From the NCBI GenBank assembly GCA_963618495.1, contig CAVESF010000035.1, forward strand, positions 1-17,772: DNA of 17,772 bases, written 5' to 3'. Under the pieces are notes generated by a model that saw only the letters and a list, made by a program, of their open reading frames with translations, was not told the DNA's origin and ran no database searches. Source of the stretch: Apopatosoma sp963618495 (lineage in GTDB: Bacteria > Bacillota > Clostridia > Oscillospirales > CAG-272). Below are positions 7,437 through 14,773 of this stretch, piece after piece; the stretch's first letter is position 1, and the number at the start of each line of letters is the position of its first letter. The position numbers and the translations under genes are program-made.

Positions 7437-8609
7437 TCAGTGAATGATGCACTTTTCTGTATCTTTATCGAAGATGTGAACTCTCTCGGTATCGATAGCG
7501 ATTCTGATTGTGTCGCCTGTGCGAGCCTGTGAACGAGGAGAAACGCGGGCGATAAGGTTCTGTTCGCCGGACTTATCGATAACCATGTTCTTCTTTCTTG
7601 CAAGCTCTTCGTCTACTACAACGCGGTTTGCGATGAGGTAGAGGTAGATTTCAGCACCCATAAGCTCTGTAACATCGACATAAGCGTCGAATGCGGAATC
7701 CTTGAGAGCCTCAACCTGAACTGGAGTATCGTAAATGCACTCGGGGCGAACGCCTGCGATAACTTCCTTGCCGATATATTCCTGAAGCTCGGGAGCATTT
7801 GCTTTGCCCTCGGGAAGCTTGAGTTTAATATCGCCGAATACGAGATATACGCCGCCGTTTTCCTTAACGAGAGTACACTTGATGAAGTTCATCTGAGGTG
7901 TGCCGATGAAGCCTGCAACGAACTTGTTTACAGGGTAGTCGTAAAGGTTCTGAGGGCTGTCAACCTGCTGGATGATACCGTCTTTCATAACAACGATACG
8001 GGTAGCCATTGTCATAGCCTCGACCTGGTCATGCGTTACATAGATAAATGTAGCACCGAGGTCGTAATGAAGCTTTGTGATTTCTGTTCTCATGGATGCA
8101 CGAAGCTTTGCATCGAGGTTGGAAAGCGGCTCATCAAGAAGGAATACCTGCGGGTCACGCACTATTGCACGACCGAGCGCAACACGCTGCTTCTGACCAC
8201 CGGAAAGAGCCTTCGGATATCTGTCAAGCAGATGGGAAATATCAAGTATGCGGGCTGCTTCTTCAACCTTGCGCTTGATTGTTTCCTTCGGTATTTTGCG
8301 GAGTTTAAGACCGAATGCCATATTGTCAAAAACGGTCATATGAGGATACAGAGCGTAGTTCTGGAACACCATCGCTATATCTCTGTCCTTGGGGGCGATG
8401 TCATTTACGAGCTTGTCGCCGATGAAAAGCTCGCCTTCCGTGATTTCCTCAAGACCTGCAATCATACGCAGAGTAGTGGACTTACCGCAACCGGAAGGAC
8501 CTACGAAGATAATAAATTCAGTATCTTTGATTTCCAGACAGAAATCCGAAACGGCTGTAACACCGCCGGGATATTTCTTGTAAATATGTCTGAGTGATAA
8601 GCTTGCCAT
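7437..8609 (-). CDS. carbohydrate ABC importer ATP-binding protein (MsmX/MalK/UgpC type)
   Basis: The 390-residue product is a complete ABC nucleotide-binding subunit. Walker A is GPSGCGKST (37-45), the Q-loop glutamine Q83, the signature LSGGQKQR (135-142), Walker B VFLLDEP (155-161) and the switch histidine H193. A C-terminal TOBE/MalK-like regulatory domain covers about 240-370, as in CUT1 sugar importers. No permease or solute-binding genes lie nearby and it has its own promoter and terminator, so it is probably a shared ATPase that energises several sugar importers, as MsmX does in Bacillus subtilis (inference). GGAG lies eight bases before the ATG. Codon choice leans to AAG, AAC and CTT/CTG, unlike the AAA-rich ktr block, and suggests good expression. 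Confidence 0.95.
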   Translation of the reverse strand: MASLSLRHIYKKYPGGVTAVSDFCLEIKDTEFIIFVGPSGCGKSTTLRMIAGLEEITEGELFIGDKLVNDIAPKDRDIAMVFQNYALYPHMTVFDNMAFGLKLRKIPKETIKRKVEEAARILDISHLLDRYPKALSGGQKQRVALGRAIVRDPQVFLLDEPLSNLDAKLRASMRTEITKLHYDLGATFIYVTHDQVEAMTMATRIVVMKDGIIQQVDSPQNLYDYPVNKFVAGFIGTPQMNFIKCTLVKENGGVYLVFGDIKLKLPEGKANAPELQEYIGKEVIAGVRPECIYDTPVQVEALKDSAFDAYVDVTELMGAEIYLYLIANRVVVDEELARKKNMVIDKSGEQNLIARVSPRSQARTGDTIRIAIDTERVHIFDKDTEKCIIH

Positions 8610-8684
8610 ATAAAGACTCCGTTCTCGGCAACAAAAACAAATTATTTTGCACGGTTCCCGGTTGCCGTCGAAAGCCGAATATAT

Positions 8685-8700
8685 ATGCGCAAAAGCGCAT
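8685..8700 (-). other. 5'-leader hairpin of the ABC ATPase transcript
   Basis: ATGCGC-AAAA-GCGCAT forms a perfect 6-bp hairpin only about nine bases after the predicted transcription start at about 8709, on a leader of about 100 bases. A 5'-terminal hairpin can protect an mRNA from decay; that role is inferred. Confidence 0.45.
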
Positions 8701-8716
8701 AAAAAAGTACGATAAT

Positions 8717-8745
8717 ATTATAACAAAAAAGATGCGATTTGGAAA
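8717..8745 (-). promoter_or_regulatory. sigma-A promoter of the ABC ATPase gene
   Basis: On the minus strand -35 TTTCCA (plus 8740-8745), a 17-base spacer, and -10 TATAAT (plus 8717-8722) preceded by TGT (extended -10). The predicted leader is about 100 bases. Confidence 0.65.
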
Positions 8746-8847
8746 GAGTTTTTTAAAACAAATTTTCAAAAAATTATTTGTGAAATCTGCACAAAAAATT
8801 TATGAAAAAATTGTTTACGCAAAAAAGCATTTTTAAATTATAATAAA

Positions 8848-10998
8848 TTAGAGATTTTTCATTGAAAGGGCTATGCGCTTCTTCTGCAGGTCGATGCTCT
8901 TGATGCGCACCCTGACTTTGTCGCCCACCGAGAGCTTTTCGCTCGGGTGCCTGATAAATTTGTCGCATATTTCCGAAACATGGACAAGTCCGTCCTGATG
9001 GACGCCGATATCGACAAAGGCGCCGAAATCGATGACGTTGCGCACCACGCCGTCCAGAACCATGCCAGGCGTAAGGTCTGACATATCGAGTATATCGGAG
9101 CGAAGCTCGGGCGTGGGCAGGGAATCGCGGATATCGCGTCCCGGCTTTTCCAGCTCTTTTACTATGTCGGCGACGGTTGGCTCGCCTATGCCTATCTCGT
9201 CCGCGAGCTTCTTCACGCCGTAAGTTTCCGCCGTTTTTGTTATTCCATGGATACCCGAGGCGGCATCCTTTGCCGTATAGCCGAATTTCTTCAGGATTTC
9301 CTTTGCTTTGTCGTATGATTCGGGATGGATTCCCGTATTGTCGAGCGGCTCACGCGAGCCGGAAACGCGGAGAAAGCCTGCGCACTGCTCATATGCCTTG
9401 GCACCGATGCGCGGTACTTTGAGTATCTGCGAGCGGCTCGAAAATTCGCCGTTTTCCTCTCTGTATTTCACTATGTTCTTTGCCGATGCGGCATTGATGC
9501 CCGAAATATGCTCGAGCAGGGAGAAGGAGGCAGTATTCACATCGACGCCGACGGCGTTTACGCAGTCCTCCACGACGCCCGAGAGCGATTCGTCAAGGCG
9601 GCTCTGCTTCATATCATGCTGATATTGACCGACGCCGATGGACTTCGGGTCTATCTTCACAAGCTCGGCAAGAGGGTCCTGTATTCTGCGGGCAATGGAG
9701 ACGGCACTGCGCTGCGTCACATCAAAATCGGGAAATTCCGCCGCGCCTAGTTTTGATGCCGAGTAGACGGATGCGCCAGCCTCGTTTGTCATGATATATT
9801 TTGTCTTGCCGCCGATTTCGCGCAGTGTATCGGCGATGAAAATTTCGCTTTCCTTTGATGCCGTACCGTTTCCGATGGAGACGACGTCTATATCGTATTT
9901 TTCAATCAGACGCTTTACCGTGCGCTTGGATTCCTCCGTGCGTTCCTGCGGCTTTGTGGGGTAGATGACGGCCGTATCGAGAACCTTGCCAGTCTTATCG
10001 ACAACGGCGAGCTTACAGCCCGTGCGGTATCCGGGGTCGAAGCCGAGTACGGTCTTACCCTTTATCGGAGCCTGCATGAGCAGGTTTTTCAGATTCTGCG
10101 AGAAAAGCTTGATGGCACCCTCGCTTGCATTATCGAAAAGGTCGCTTCTTATTTCGCGCTCGATGGAGGGAGCTATGAGCCTGTCATAACTGTCGGCAAT
10201 GGCGGCATAGAGATATTTTGCCGCGGGGCTTTTGGCGTTTGTAACGATATTGTAGCTGAGGTAATTGAGAATGATATCCTTTGAAATTTCTACGCTTGCC
10301 TTGAGAAATTCCTCCTTTTCGCCGCGGTTTATTGCGAGTACGCGATGCGCGGGAACGGCGGAAATCTTATCCGTATAATCATAATACATTGAGTAAACGG
10401 AATCCTCGTCCTTTGTATTCTTTACCGTAAGGAAAGCATGGTCAAAAGTCAGCGCACGGATATCCTTGCGGAAATCGGCATTGTCGGAGATATTTTCGGC
10501 TATGATGTCCATCGCGCCGAAAAGCGCAGCTTCTGCTGTTTCAACGCCCTTTTCCGCGTCGATACAGCCTGCCGCCGCTTCCTCTATGCTTGGCTCGTAT
10601 GTATCGCGCTGTTCCGTTATAAGCTCGGCGAGAGGCTCGAGTCCGCGCTCGCGGGCAACGGAAGCGCGCGTTTTCTTTTTCTGCTTGAACGGGCGGTAGA
10701 TATCCTCTATTTCGGCGAGGATCTGCGCCGCCTCGAGCGCTTCGTCTATCTCGGGCGTCATCTTGCCCTGTTCGGTTATCGCCGCGCGAACCTCTTCCTT
10801 GCGCTTTTCCAGTCCGCGCAGGTAGTTCAGCCTTTCGTAGAGCGCGCGGAGCTGTTCGTCATCGAGCGAACCCGTGACCTCCTTGCGGTATCTTGCGATG
10901 AAAGGGATGGTATTCCCATCGTCTATGAGCTTTACCGCGGCTTCCACCTGCGGGAGCCTGATATTCAGCTCGGATGAGAGTCTTTCGAGTATATTCAT
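8848..10998 (-). CDS. tex: Tex family RNA-binding protein with S1 domain
   Basis: Taken from the ATG at 10998, the product has 716 residues, the usual Tex length. Domains are an N-terminal helical Tex_N region (about 1-190), a YqgF/RNase H-like domain (GFDPGYRTG at about 319-327), helix-hairpin-helix modules (ISGINAASAKNIVKYREENG and VPRIGAKAYEQCAGFLRVSG) and a C-terminal S1 RNA-binding domain (about 645-716). Tex proteins bind nucleic acid and are tied to transcription; the Streptococcus/Bordetella homologues affect toxin expression and fitness, but a precise reaction is not established. The start at 10998 is chosen because GGAGG sits six bases before it; a longer frame to 11073 would run into the upstream gene. 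It follows rsuA by 14 bases in the same operon. Confidence 0.95.
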   Translation of the reverse strand: MNILERLSSELNIRLPQVEAAVKLIDDGNTIPFIARYRKEVTGSLDDEQLRALYERLNYLRGLEKRKEEVRAAITEQGKMTPEIDEALEAAQILAEIEDIYRPFKQKKKTRASVARERGLEPLAELITEQRDTYEPSIEEAAAGCIDAEKGVETAEAALFGAMDIIAENISDNADFRKDIRALTFDHAFLTVKNTKDEDSVYSMYYDYTDKISAVPAHRVLAINRGEKEEFLKASVEISKDIILNYLSYNIVTNAKSPAAKYLYAAIADSYDRLIAPSIEREIRSDLFDNASEGAIKLFSQNLKNLLMQAPIKGKTVLGFDPGYRTGCKLAVVDKTGKVLDTAVIYPTKPQERTEESKRTVKRLIEKYDIDVVSIGNGTASKESEIFIADTLREIGGKTKYIMTNEAGASVYSASKLGAAEFPDFDVTQRSAVSIARRIQDPLAELVKIDPKSIGVGQYQHDMKQSRLDESLSGVVEDCVNAVGVDVNTASFSLLEHISGINAASAKNIVKYREENGEFSSRSQILKVPRIGAKAYEQCAGFLRVSGSREPLDNTGIHPESYDKAKEILKKFGYTAKDAASGIHGITKTAETYGVKKLADEIGIGEPTVADIVKELEKPGRDIRDSLPTPELRSDILDMSDLTPGMVLDGVVRNVIDFGAFVDIGVHQDGLVHVSEICDKFIRHPSEKLSVGDKVRVRIKSIDLQKKRIALSMKNL

Positions 10999-11012
10999 TT
11001 TTGCCTCCGTGA

Positions 11013-11726
11013 TTATTTTGTCGGTTTTGATTTTTCTATTCTGCTTATTTCCTTTTCCGTAAGAAAACGCCATTCTCCCCGCGAGAGGGAAGTATCGAGC
11101 GGTATGCCGGCGAAGGCTGTGCGCTCAAGATATGTTATCTTGTTTTCCGCGGCGAGAAACATCCGCTTTATCTGATGGAATTTGCCCTCGGTGACGGTGA
11201 TTTCGCCGCTTGTGGGAGAAAAAAGTGTGACCTTCGCCTCTCTTGTGGAGCTTTTTTCGCCTATGTCAACTCCGCGGCAGAGGAGATTCACATCTTCCTG
11301 TGAGAGCGGGGAAGCACATTCAAAGCGGTATGTTTTTTCCACATGGCGGGAGGGGGAGAGCATATAGTGGGCAAGCTCGCCGTTATTTGTCAGGAGCAGA
11401 AGCCCGAGAGTATTTTTATCGAGCCTGCCGCAGGGGAAAAGCCCGATTTTCTGCAGATTTTCCGGCAGGAGAGAAAGCACGGTTTCCTCGCGCCCGTCCT
11501 CAGTTGCCGAGACGAGCCCGTCCGGCTTGTTGAGCATTATGTAGGTATAGCGCGAATATTTTATCTCCGCACCATCCAGCGTGACCGTGTCGATTTCCGG
11601 TGAGATATGCAGCGATGTATCGCGCACGGGCAAGCCGTTTACGCAGATTCTGCCGCTTTTCGCCGCCTTTTTGCTTTCGCTTCGGCTGAGTGTGCCGGTT
11701 TCGGAGAGAAACTTGTCGAGACGCAC
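11013..11726 (-). CDS. rsuA: RsuA-family 16S rRNA pseudouridine synthase
   Basis: The product has 237 residues from the GTG at 11726. An N-terminal S4 RNA-binding domain (RLDKFLSETGTLSRSES..., about 2-55) precedes a pseudouridine synthase domain with YIMLNKPDGLVSATED and the catalytic GRLDKNTLG (aspartate at about 103), then LLLLTNNGELAHYMLSP. This is the RsuA/RluB subfamily; the hinge and length resemble RsuA, which modifies U516 of 16S rRNA, but RluB/E specificity cannot be excluded. The GTG start is preferred because a full AGGAGG lies six bases upstream and the protein then begins RLDKFLSE like its relatives; the ATG at 11762 has no comparable site. It heads the rsuA-tex operon. Confidence 0.92.
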   Translation of the reverse strand: MRLDKFLSETGTLSRSESKKAAKSGRICVNGLPVRDTSLHISPEIDTVTLDGAEIKYSRYTYIMLNKPDGLVSATEDGREETVLSLLPENLQKIGLFPCGRLDKNTLGLLLLTNNGELAHYMLSPSRHVEKTYRFECASPLSQEDVNLLCRGVDIGEKSSTREAKVTLFSPTSGEITVTEGKFHQIKRMFLAAENKITYLERTAFAGIPLDTSLSRGEWRFLTEKEISRIEKSKPTK

Positions 11727-11769
11727 CGCAATCCTCCTTTTCCTGTCTTTTGCATTTTGCATTATTTCT

Positions 11770-11798
11770 ATTTTACCACAGAATGCGCAAAAAGTAAA
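11770..11798 (-). promoter_or_regulatory. sigma-A promoter of the rsuA-tex operon
   Basis: On the minus strand -35 TTTACT (plus 11793-11798), a 17-base spacer, -10 TAAAAT (plus 11770-11775) preceded by TGG (extended -10). It lies just after the sigG terminator and about 45 bases before the GTG start. Confidence 0.6.
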
Positions 11799-11831
11799 TC
11801 GGAAAAATGAGAAATTTTCTTTAATATTCAG

Positions 11832-11865
11832 TAAAAAGAACTGTCCCGAATTTTGTCGGGACAGT
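11832..11865 (-). terminator. terminator of sigG
   Basis: Five bases past the sigG stop, ACTGTCCCGA pairs with TCGGGACAGT around a short loop, followed on the minus strand by TCTTTTTAC. A ten-base-pair stem and T-run make a good intrinsic terminator. Confidence 0.85.
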
Positions 11866-11870
11866 ATGCT

Positions 11871-12647
11871 CTATATCTGCTTTCTTATTCGCTCGAGCGC
11901 GCCCTTTTCGATTCTGGATACCTGCGCCTGCGAGATGCCTATCTCGTCGGCAATCTCCATCTGTGTTTTGCCGCGATAGAAGCGCAGGGCGATGATTTTC
12001 TTTTCGCGCTCGGAGAGCTTTTTCATCGCTTCGGAAAGGGCGATGCTCTCGAGCCAGCTCTCATCGCTGTTGTTTTCATCCTTTATCTGGTCCATCACAT
12101 AGATGGAATCGCCGCTGTTGTCGCTGTAGACAGGGTCGTAGAGCGATACGGGTGCCATTATCGCGTCGAGCGCATCGGATATATCCTTTTCGCTCTCTCC
12201 CGTCTCCTCGGCGATATCCTTTATCGTAGGCTCGCGCGAGAGCCTCTTTGAGAGAAGGTCTCTTGCCGTGAGTGCTTTATATGCAAGGTCGCGCGTGCCG
12301 CGGCTGACTCTGAGCATATTGTTATCCCGCAGATAGCGGCGGATTTCACCTATTATCATCGGCACGGCATATGTGGAAAATTTCACGCCCACGGAAAGGT
12401 CGAAATTATCTATCGCCTTTATCAGCCCGATACAACCGACCTGAAAGAGGTCGTCGGGATTTTCCCCTCTGCCGCCGAACCGCTGGATGATGCTTAGCAC
12501 AAGGCGGAGATTTCCGTCTATCAGCTCCTGACGCGCCTGCTTGTCCCCTTGAGAGGCGGCAAGCAGAAGCTGCTCCTTTTCCTCCGCTGTCAGAGTTTTG
12601 AGTTTCGAGGTGTTTATTCCGCATATTTCGACTTTATTATAATACAT
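11871..12647 (-). CDS. sigG: RNA polymerase sporulation sigma factor SigG
   Basis: The product has 258 residues from the ATG at 12647 (MYYNKVEICGINTSKL). The KVEICG-TSKL opening is a hallmark of SigG. Region 2 is complete (NLRLVLSIIQRF, DDLFQVGCIGLIKAIDNFD, VKFSTYAVPMIIGEIRRYLRDNN), followed by region 3 and region 4 with the helix-turn-helix TQMEIADEIGISQAQVSRIEKGAL. SigG directs late forespore transcription, so the organism should form endospores. The longer frame to 12755 is rejected because GGAG lies five bases before 12647 and upstream residues do not fit the family. Unlike in many spore formers, it is not next to sigE/spoIIGA; its neighbours are rsuA-tex on one side and an ADP-ribosylglycohydrolase on the other. 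Confidence 0.96.
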   Translation of the reverse strand: MYYNKVEICGINTSKLKTLTAEEKEQLLLAASQGDKQARQELIDGNLRLVLSIIQRFGGRGENPDDLFQVGCIGLIKAIDNFDLSVGVKFSTYAVPMIIGEIRRYLRDNNMLRVSRGTRDLAYKALTARDLLSKRLSREPTIKDIAEETGESEKDISDALDAIMAPVSLYDPVYSDNSGDSIYVMDQIKDENNSDESWLESIALSEAMKKLSEREKKIIALRFYRGKTQMEIADEIGISQAQVSRIEKGALERIRKQI

Positions 12648-12708
12648 ACGAGCTCCGTTTCCGACAAAAAAAGCGCAAGTCATGCCGCTTTTGACATTCT
12701 GTAAAAGA

Positions 12709-12739
12709 AAGTATTGCCGAAAAAGGGAGATTATTATGC
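12709..12739 (-). promoter_or_regulatory. sigma-F-type promoter candidate upstream of sigG
   Basis: On the minus strand GCATA, a 16-base spacer and GGCAATACTT match the sigma-F consensus as I recall it from Bacillus subtilis (GYWTA, 16, GGnrAnAnTW). SigG genes are classically switched on by sigma-F, and the site is about 60 bases before the start codon. Confidence 0.6.
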
Positions 12740-12801
12740 GGAAAAGGGAATGCAACTTATTTCCAGTTTTTCAAAAAACAAGAATAAACCGCGAAGAATT
12801 T

Positions 12802-12825
12802 TTCGGAAAATATTGCTTTTCCGAA
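12802..12825. promoter_or_regulatory. 24-bp inverted repeat over the -35 of the ADP-ribosylglycohydrolase promoter
   Basis: TTCGGAAAA and TTTTCCGAA form perfect 9-base arms around a 6-base centre. The right arm covers most of the -35 element (12813-12818), the position expected for a repressor operator. It is in the divergent sigG intergenic region but about 60 bases beyond the sigG promoter. Confidence 0.5.
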
Positions 12826-12841
12826 TGATATGTGGTACAAT
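12813..12841 (+). promoter_or_regulatory. sigma-A promoter of the ADP-ribosylglycohydrolase gene
   Basis: -35 TTGCTT (12813-12818), a 17-base spacer, and -10 TACAAT (12836-12841) with TGG just upstream giving an extended -10. The start point would be about 30 bases before the ATG. Confidence 0.6.
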
Positions 12842-12878
12842 ACAAGCGAAATAATTTTTCTGAAAGGAAGTATTTTTT

Positions 12879-14000
12879 ATGTACAACAATATTGATGAAA
12901 AACAGCCGGATAAGCTGGAAGACATACTTGCCCTTCGTCCCGAAGGCGCCGACATCCCCGCTGTGAAGCCCGATAACCTCTATGACAGAATGAAAGGTGC
13001 CGTTATCGGCAGATTTGCGGGCTGCGTTCTCGGTATACCCGTAGAGCTTTATGCGCTCTCCCGTATGCAGTCGCTCGCGATAGACAGCGGAATGAAGTAT
13101 CCGCCCGAGGATTTCTGGACGGCAACCGATGACCCCGAGCGTATCCACTACAAGGTCAACAAGCGCACCGAATATCTGCGCGACAATCTCAAGTCTGTTC
13201 CCGTGGACGATGATATCACATATCCCGTTCTGAACCTGCTTCTGCTCGAAAAGTACGGTAAGAACTACACGGTAGGAGATGTCGGCAAGCTCTGGCTTGA
13301 CATTCTTCCTTATGCCTGCACGGCAGAGGATGAGGCTCTCCAGCAGCTCCGCGCCGGCACAAGAGCGGAATGCGCCGCTAATTTCAACGGTTATGTTGAA
13401 TGGATAGGTGCGGCTATCCGTGCCGATGTATTTGGTTATGCCGAGGCGGGCAACCCCGTGGGCGCGGCAAAGCTTGCTTACAACGACGCTTACCTCACGC
13501 ACCGCAAGAACGGTATCTACGGCGAAATGTTCTGCGCCGCAGCCGTTGCCGCCGCTTTTACAGCGGAAACTCCTCTCGACGCTGTCCGCGCCGCCATGAA
13601 GCAGATTCCGGCAGAGAGCGAGCTCTATCAGGCTCTCGAGTGGGCATTCTCCTGCGAGGATAAGGTTACAAACTACATCAGCGCAAGAAAGCTTATCGAT
13701 GATAAGTTCCCGAAGATGCACCCCGTACATACCATCAACAATATGTGCGCTATCGTTTTTGCTCTCATGCTCGGCGGAAACGACTACACAAAGTGCATCG
13801 GCAACTGCGTTGCAATGGGTCTTGACAATGACTGCACGGGCGCTACCGTCGGCAGTATCGTCGGTGCCTGCGTCGGCATAAAGAATATACCCGGACACTG
13901 GTATGACAAATTCAATGATACCGTTCTCACATATCTCACAGGATATGAGAAGCTTTCGCTTTCCGATATCATTGACAGATGCGTAAAGCTCAACGGCTGA
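12879..14000 (+). CDS. ADP-ribosylglycohydrolase family protein (DraG/ARH-like)
   Basis: The 373-residue product has the metal-binding pattern of ADP-ribosyl-glycohydrolases: an early DRMKGAVIGRFAGCVLGIPVE segment (36-56), an acidic triplet D110-D112, and a late site D316/D318/T320 in GLDNDCTGATVGSIVGA. Family members use two Mg2+ or Mn2+ ions to remove ADP-ribose from proteins or small molecules, but many bacterial paralogues act on unknown substrates. No ADP-ribosyltransferase is nearby, so the target is open. It is monocistronic with its own promoter, operator-like dyad and terminator. AAAGGAAG lies eight bases before the ATG. Codons are strongly biased to AAG, AAC, TAC and CTC, more so than in neighbours, suggesting high expression. 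No signal peptide is seen; it should act in the cytoplasm. Confidence 0.9.
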   Translation: MYNNIDEKQPDKLEDILALRPEGADIPAVKPDNLYDRMKGAVIGRFAGCVLGIPVELYALSRMQSLAIDSGMKYPPEDFWTATDDPERIHYKVNKRTEYLRDNLKSVPVDDDITYPVLNLLLLEKYGKNYTVGDVGKLWLDILPYACTAEDEALQQLRAGTRAECAANFNGYVEWIGAAIRADVFGYAEAGNPVGAAKLAYNDAYLTHRKNGIYGEMFCAAAVAAAFTAETPLDAVRAAMKQIPAESELYQALEWAFSCEDKVTNYISARKLIDDKFPKMHPVHTINNMCAIVFALMLGGNDYTKCIGNCVAMGLDNDCTGATVGSIVGACVGIKNIPGHWYDKFNDTVLTYLTGYEKLSLSDIIDRCVKLNG

Positions 14001-14023
14001 TAATGACTGATAATGAATAAGGC

Positions 14024-14058
14024 AAAATACCGCAGGCGGAAGTCTGCGGTATTTTTGC
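14024..14058 (+). terminator. terminator of the ADP-ribosylglycohydrolase gene
   Basis: AAAATACCGCAG pairs with CTGCGGTATTTT around an 8-base loop, followed by T's: a strong intrinsic terminator. Before it, CTGATAATGA occurs twice in tandem (13997-14006, 14007-14016), multiplying stop codons at the end of the gene. Confidence 0.88.
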
Positions 14059-14084
14059 GTGAAAATATAAGAGAAGGCGCTGAG

Positions 14085-14278
14085 TCATTAAGTTACCAAT
14101 TCATAGAAAAGCTTTACGAAATGGGCAAGGTCAAATTTAAGAATCTTTTCGTTGACGGAACAAAGATAAGAAGCTTACGCAAACAAATCTTGCTTTTGCT
14201 CTGAATATTGAAAAACTTTGCAATCGCACGAAAAAAGGAAGAATTGGCGTGGATTTGTTCGCTCTGAACGCCTCTTAA
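14085..14278 (+). pseudogene. IS1182-type transposase remnant with internal deletion
   Basis: One frame (about 14085-14169) reads SLSYQFIEKLYEMGKVKFKNLFVDGTKI, containing the (F/V)VDGTKI catalytic-region motif of IS1182-type DDE transposases, and then loses homology. From about 14186, in another frame, NLAFALNIEKLCNRTKKGRI resembles the far C-terminus of the same family (LAFNINKLHNKI-like) and stops at 14276-14278. The large catalytic middle is missing, so this is a deletion scar, not an active element. The left end of the element cannot be placed. Confidence 0.75.
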
Positions 14279-14353
14279 ACCAATTCTCTGCGGATTTGTA
14301 TAACTCTTTAAAACGAGGAGTTTGCCGATCATCTTTTCGTCATACTCTTTTTT

Positions 14354-14374
14354 GCCTCAAACGGGGCTTTTTTC
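14354..14374 (+). terminator. small hairpin plus T-run downstream of the transposase remnant
   Basis: GCCTC pairs with GGGGC around AAAC, followed by TTTTTT. It probably was the terminator of the insertion sequence. The rest of 14279-14413 shows no gene. Confidence 0.55.
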
Positions 14375-14413
14375 TTTGTTGGAATGTCGAAACTCAAAAA
14401 ATGCATAGCAAAA

Positions 14414-14452
14414 GGCTGAGTCTCTGCTTAATTAAACGCTTTTGACTCAGCC
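14414..14452 (-). repeat. 39-bp hairpin repeat, copy A (terminator-like)
   Basis: GGCTGAGTC and GACTCAGCC form a 9-bp stem around a 21-base interior that includes TTAATTAA. It is 38/39 identical, in inverted orientation, to 17580-17618. It lies ten bases past the stop of the STAS gene and, on that minus strand, is followed by TTTT, so it can act as its terminator; on the plus strand it is followed by ATTTTTTA. The conservation of the whole interior, not just the stem, shows it is a repeated element. Confidence 0.85.
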
Positions 14453-14461
14453 ATTTTTTAT

Positions 14462-14761
14462 CTACTCTATTCTGAGAAAATCGGAAAATCCCGTCATATC
14501 AAAAACTTCCCTCGCCTGCTCGCAGACATTGCAAAGGCAAAGTCCTTTTTTGCCCTCGAGCGCTTTCTGCGTCTTCAGAATGACGCGAAGTCCCGCAGAG
14601 GAAACATATTCGAGCTTTTCCATGTCGAGGATAAGCTCATCAATACTGCCGAGAAGGGCCGAAATTTCTCTCTCAAGCTCCGGTGCGGTCACCGTATCAA
14701 GTCTGCCTTCAAGCGAAAGCGTCGTTACGTCGGCATTTTTCTTTTCAATCTTCAGCCCCAT
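14462..14761 (-). CDS. STAS-domain protein (anti-sigma factor antagonist type)
   Basis: The product has 99 residues from the ATG at 14761: a single STAS domain with DMEKLEYVSSAGLRVILKTQK, where S54 aligns with the phospho-acceptor serine of SpoIIAA, and the typical ending EVFDMTGFSDFLRIE. Such proteins bind a kinase/anti-sigma partner when unphosphorylated. No SpoIIAB/RsbW-like kinase is in the window. The start at 14761 is preferred over the GTG at 14770 because GAGGTG is at proper distance from the ATG. It lies 12 bases downstream of the STAS-kinase gene, whose own STAS domain is very similar, so duplication or a paired function is likely. Confidence 0.88.
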   Translation of the reverse strand: MGLKIEKKNADVTTLSLEGRLDTVTAPELEREISALLGSIDELILDMEKLEYVSSAGLRVILKTQKALEGKKGLCLCNVCEQAREVFDMTGFSDFLRIE

Positions 14762-14773
14762 ATCGTTCACACC

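Noticed and set aside
7091..7603. 170-residue minus-strand frame between the ABC gene and ktrB
   Set aside because: It overlaps the end of the ABC gene in another frame and reads through two terminator hairpins; no start signal or family resemblance.
12771..13898. 375-residue open frame on the minus strand opposite the ADP-ribosylglycohydrolase
   Set aside because: It is the antisense shadow of a strongly codon-biased gene, has no ribosome binding site or family resemblance, and runs over the other gene's promoter.
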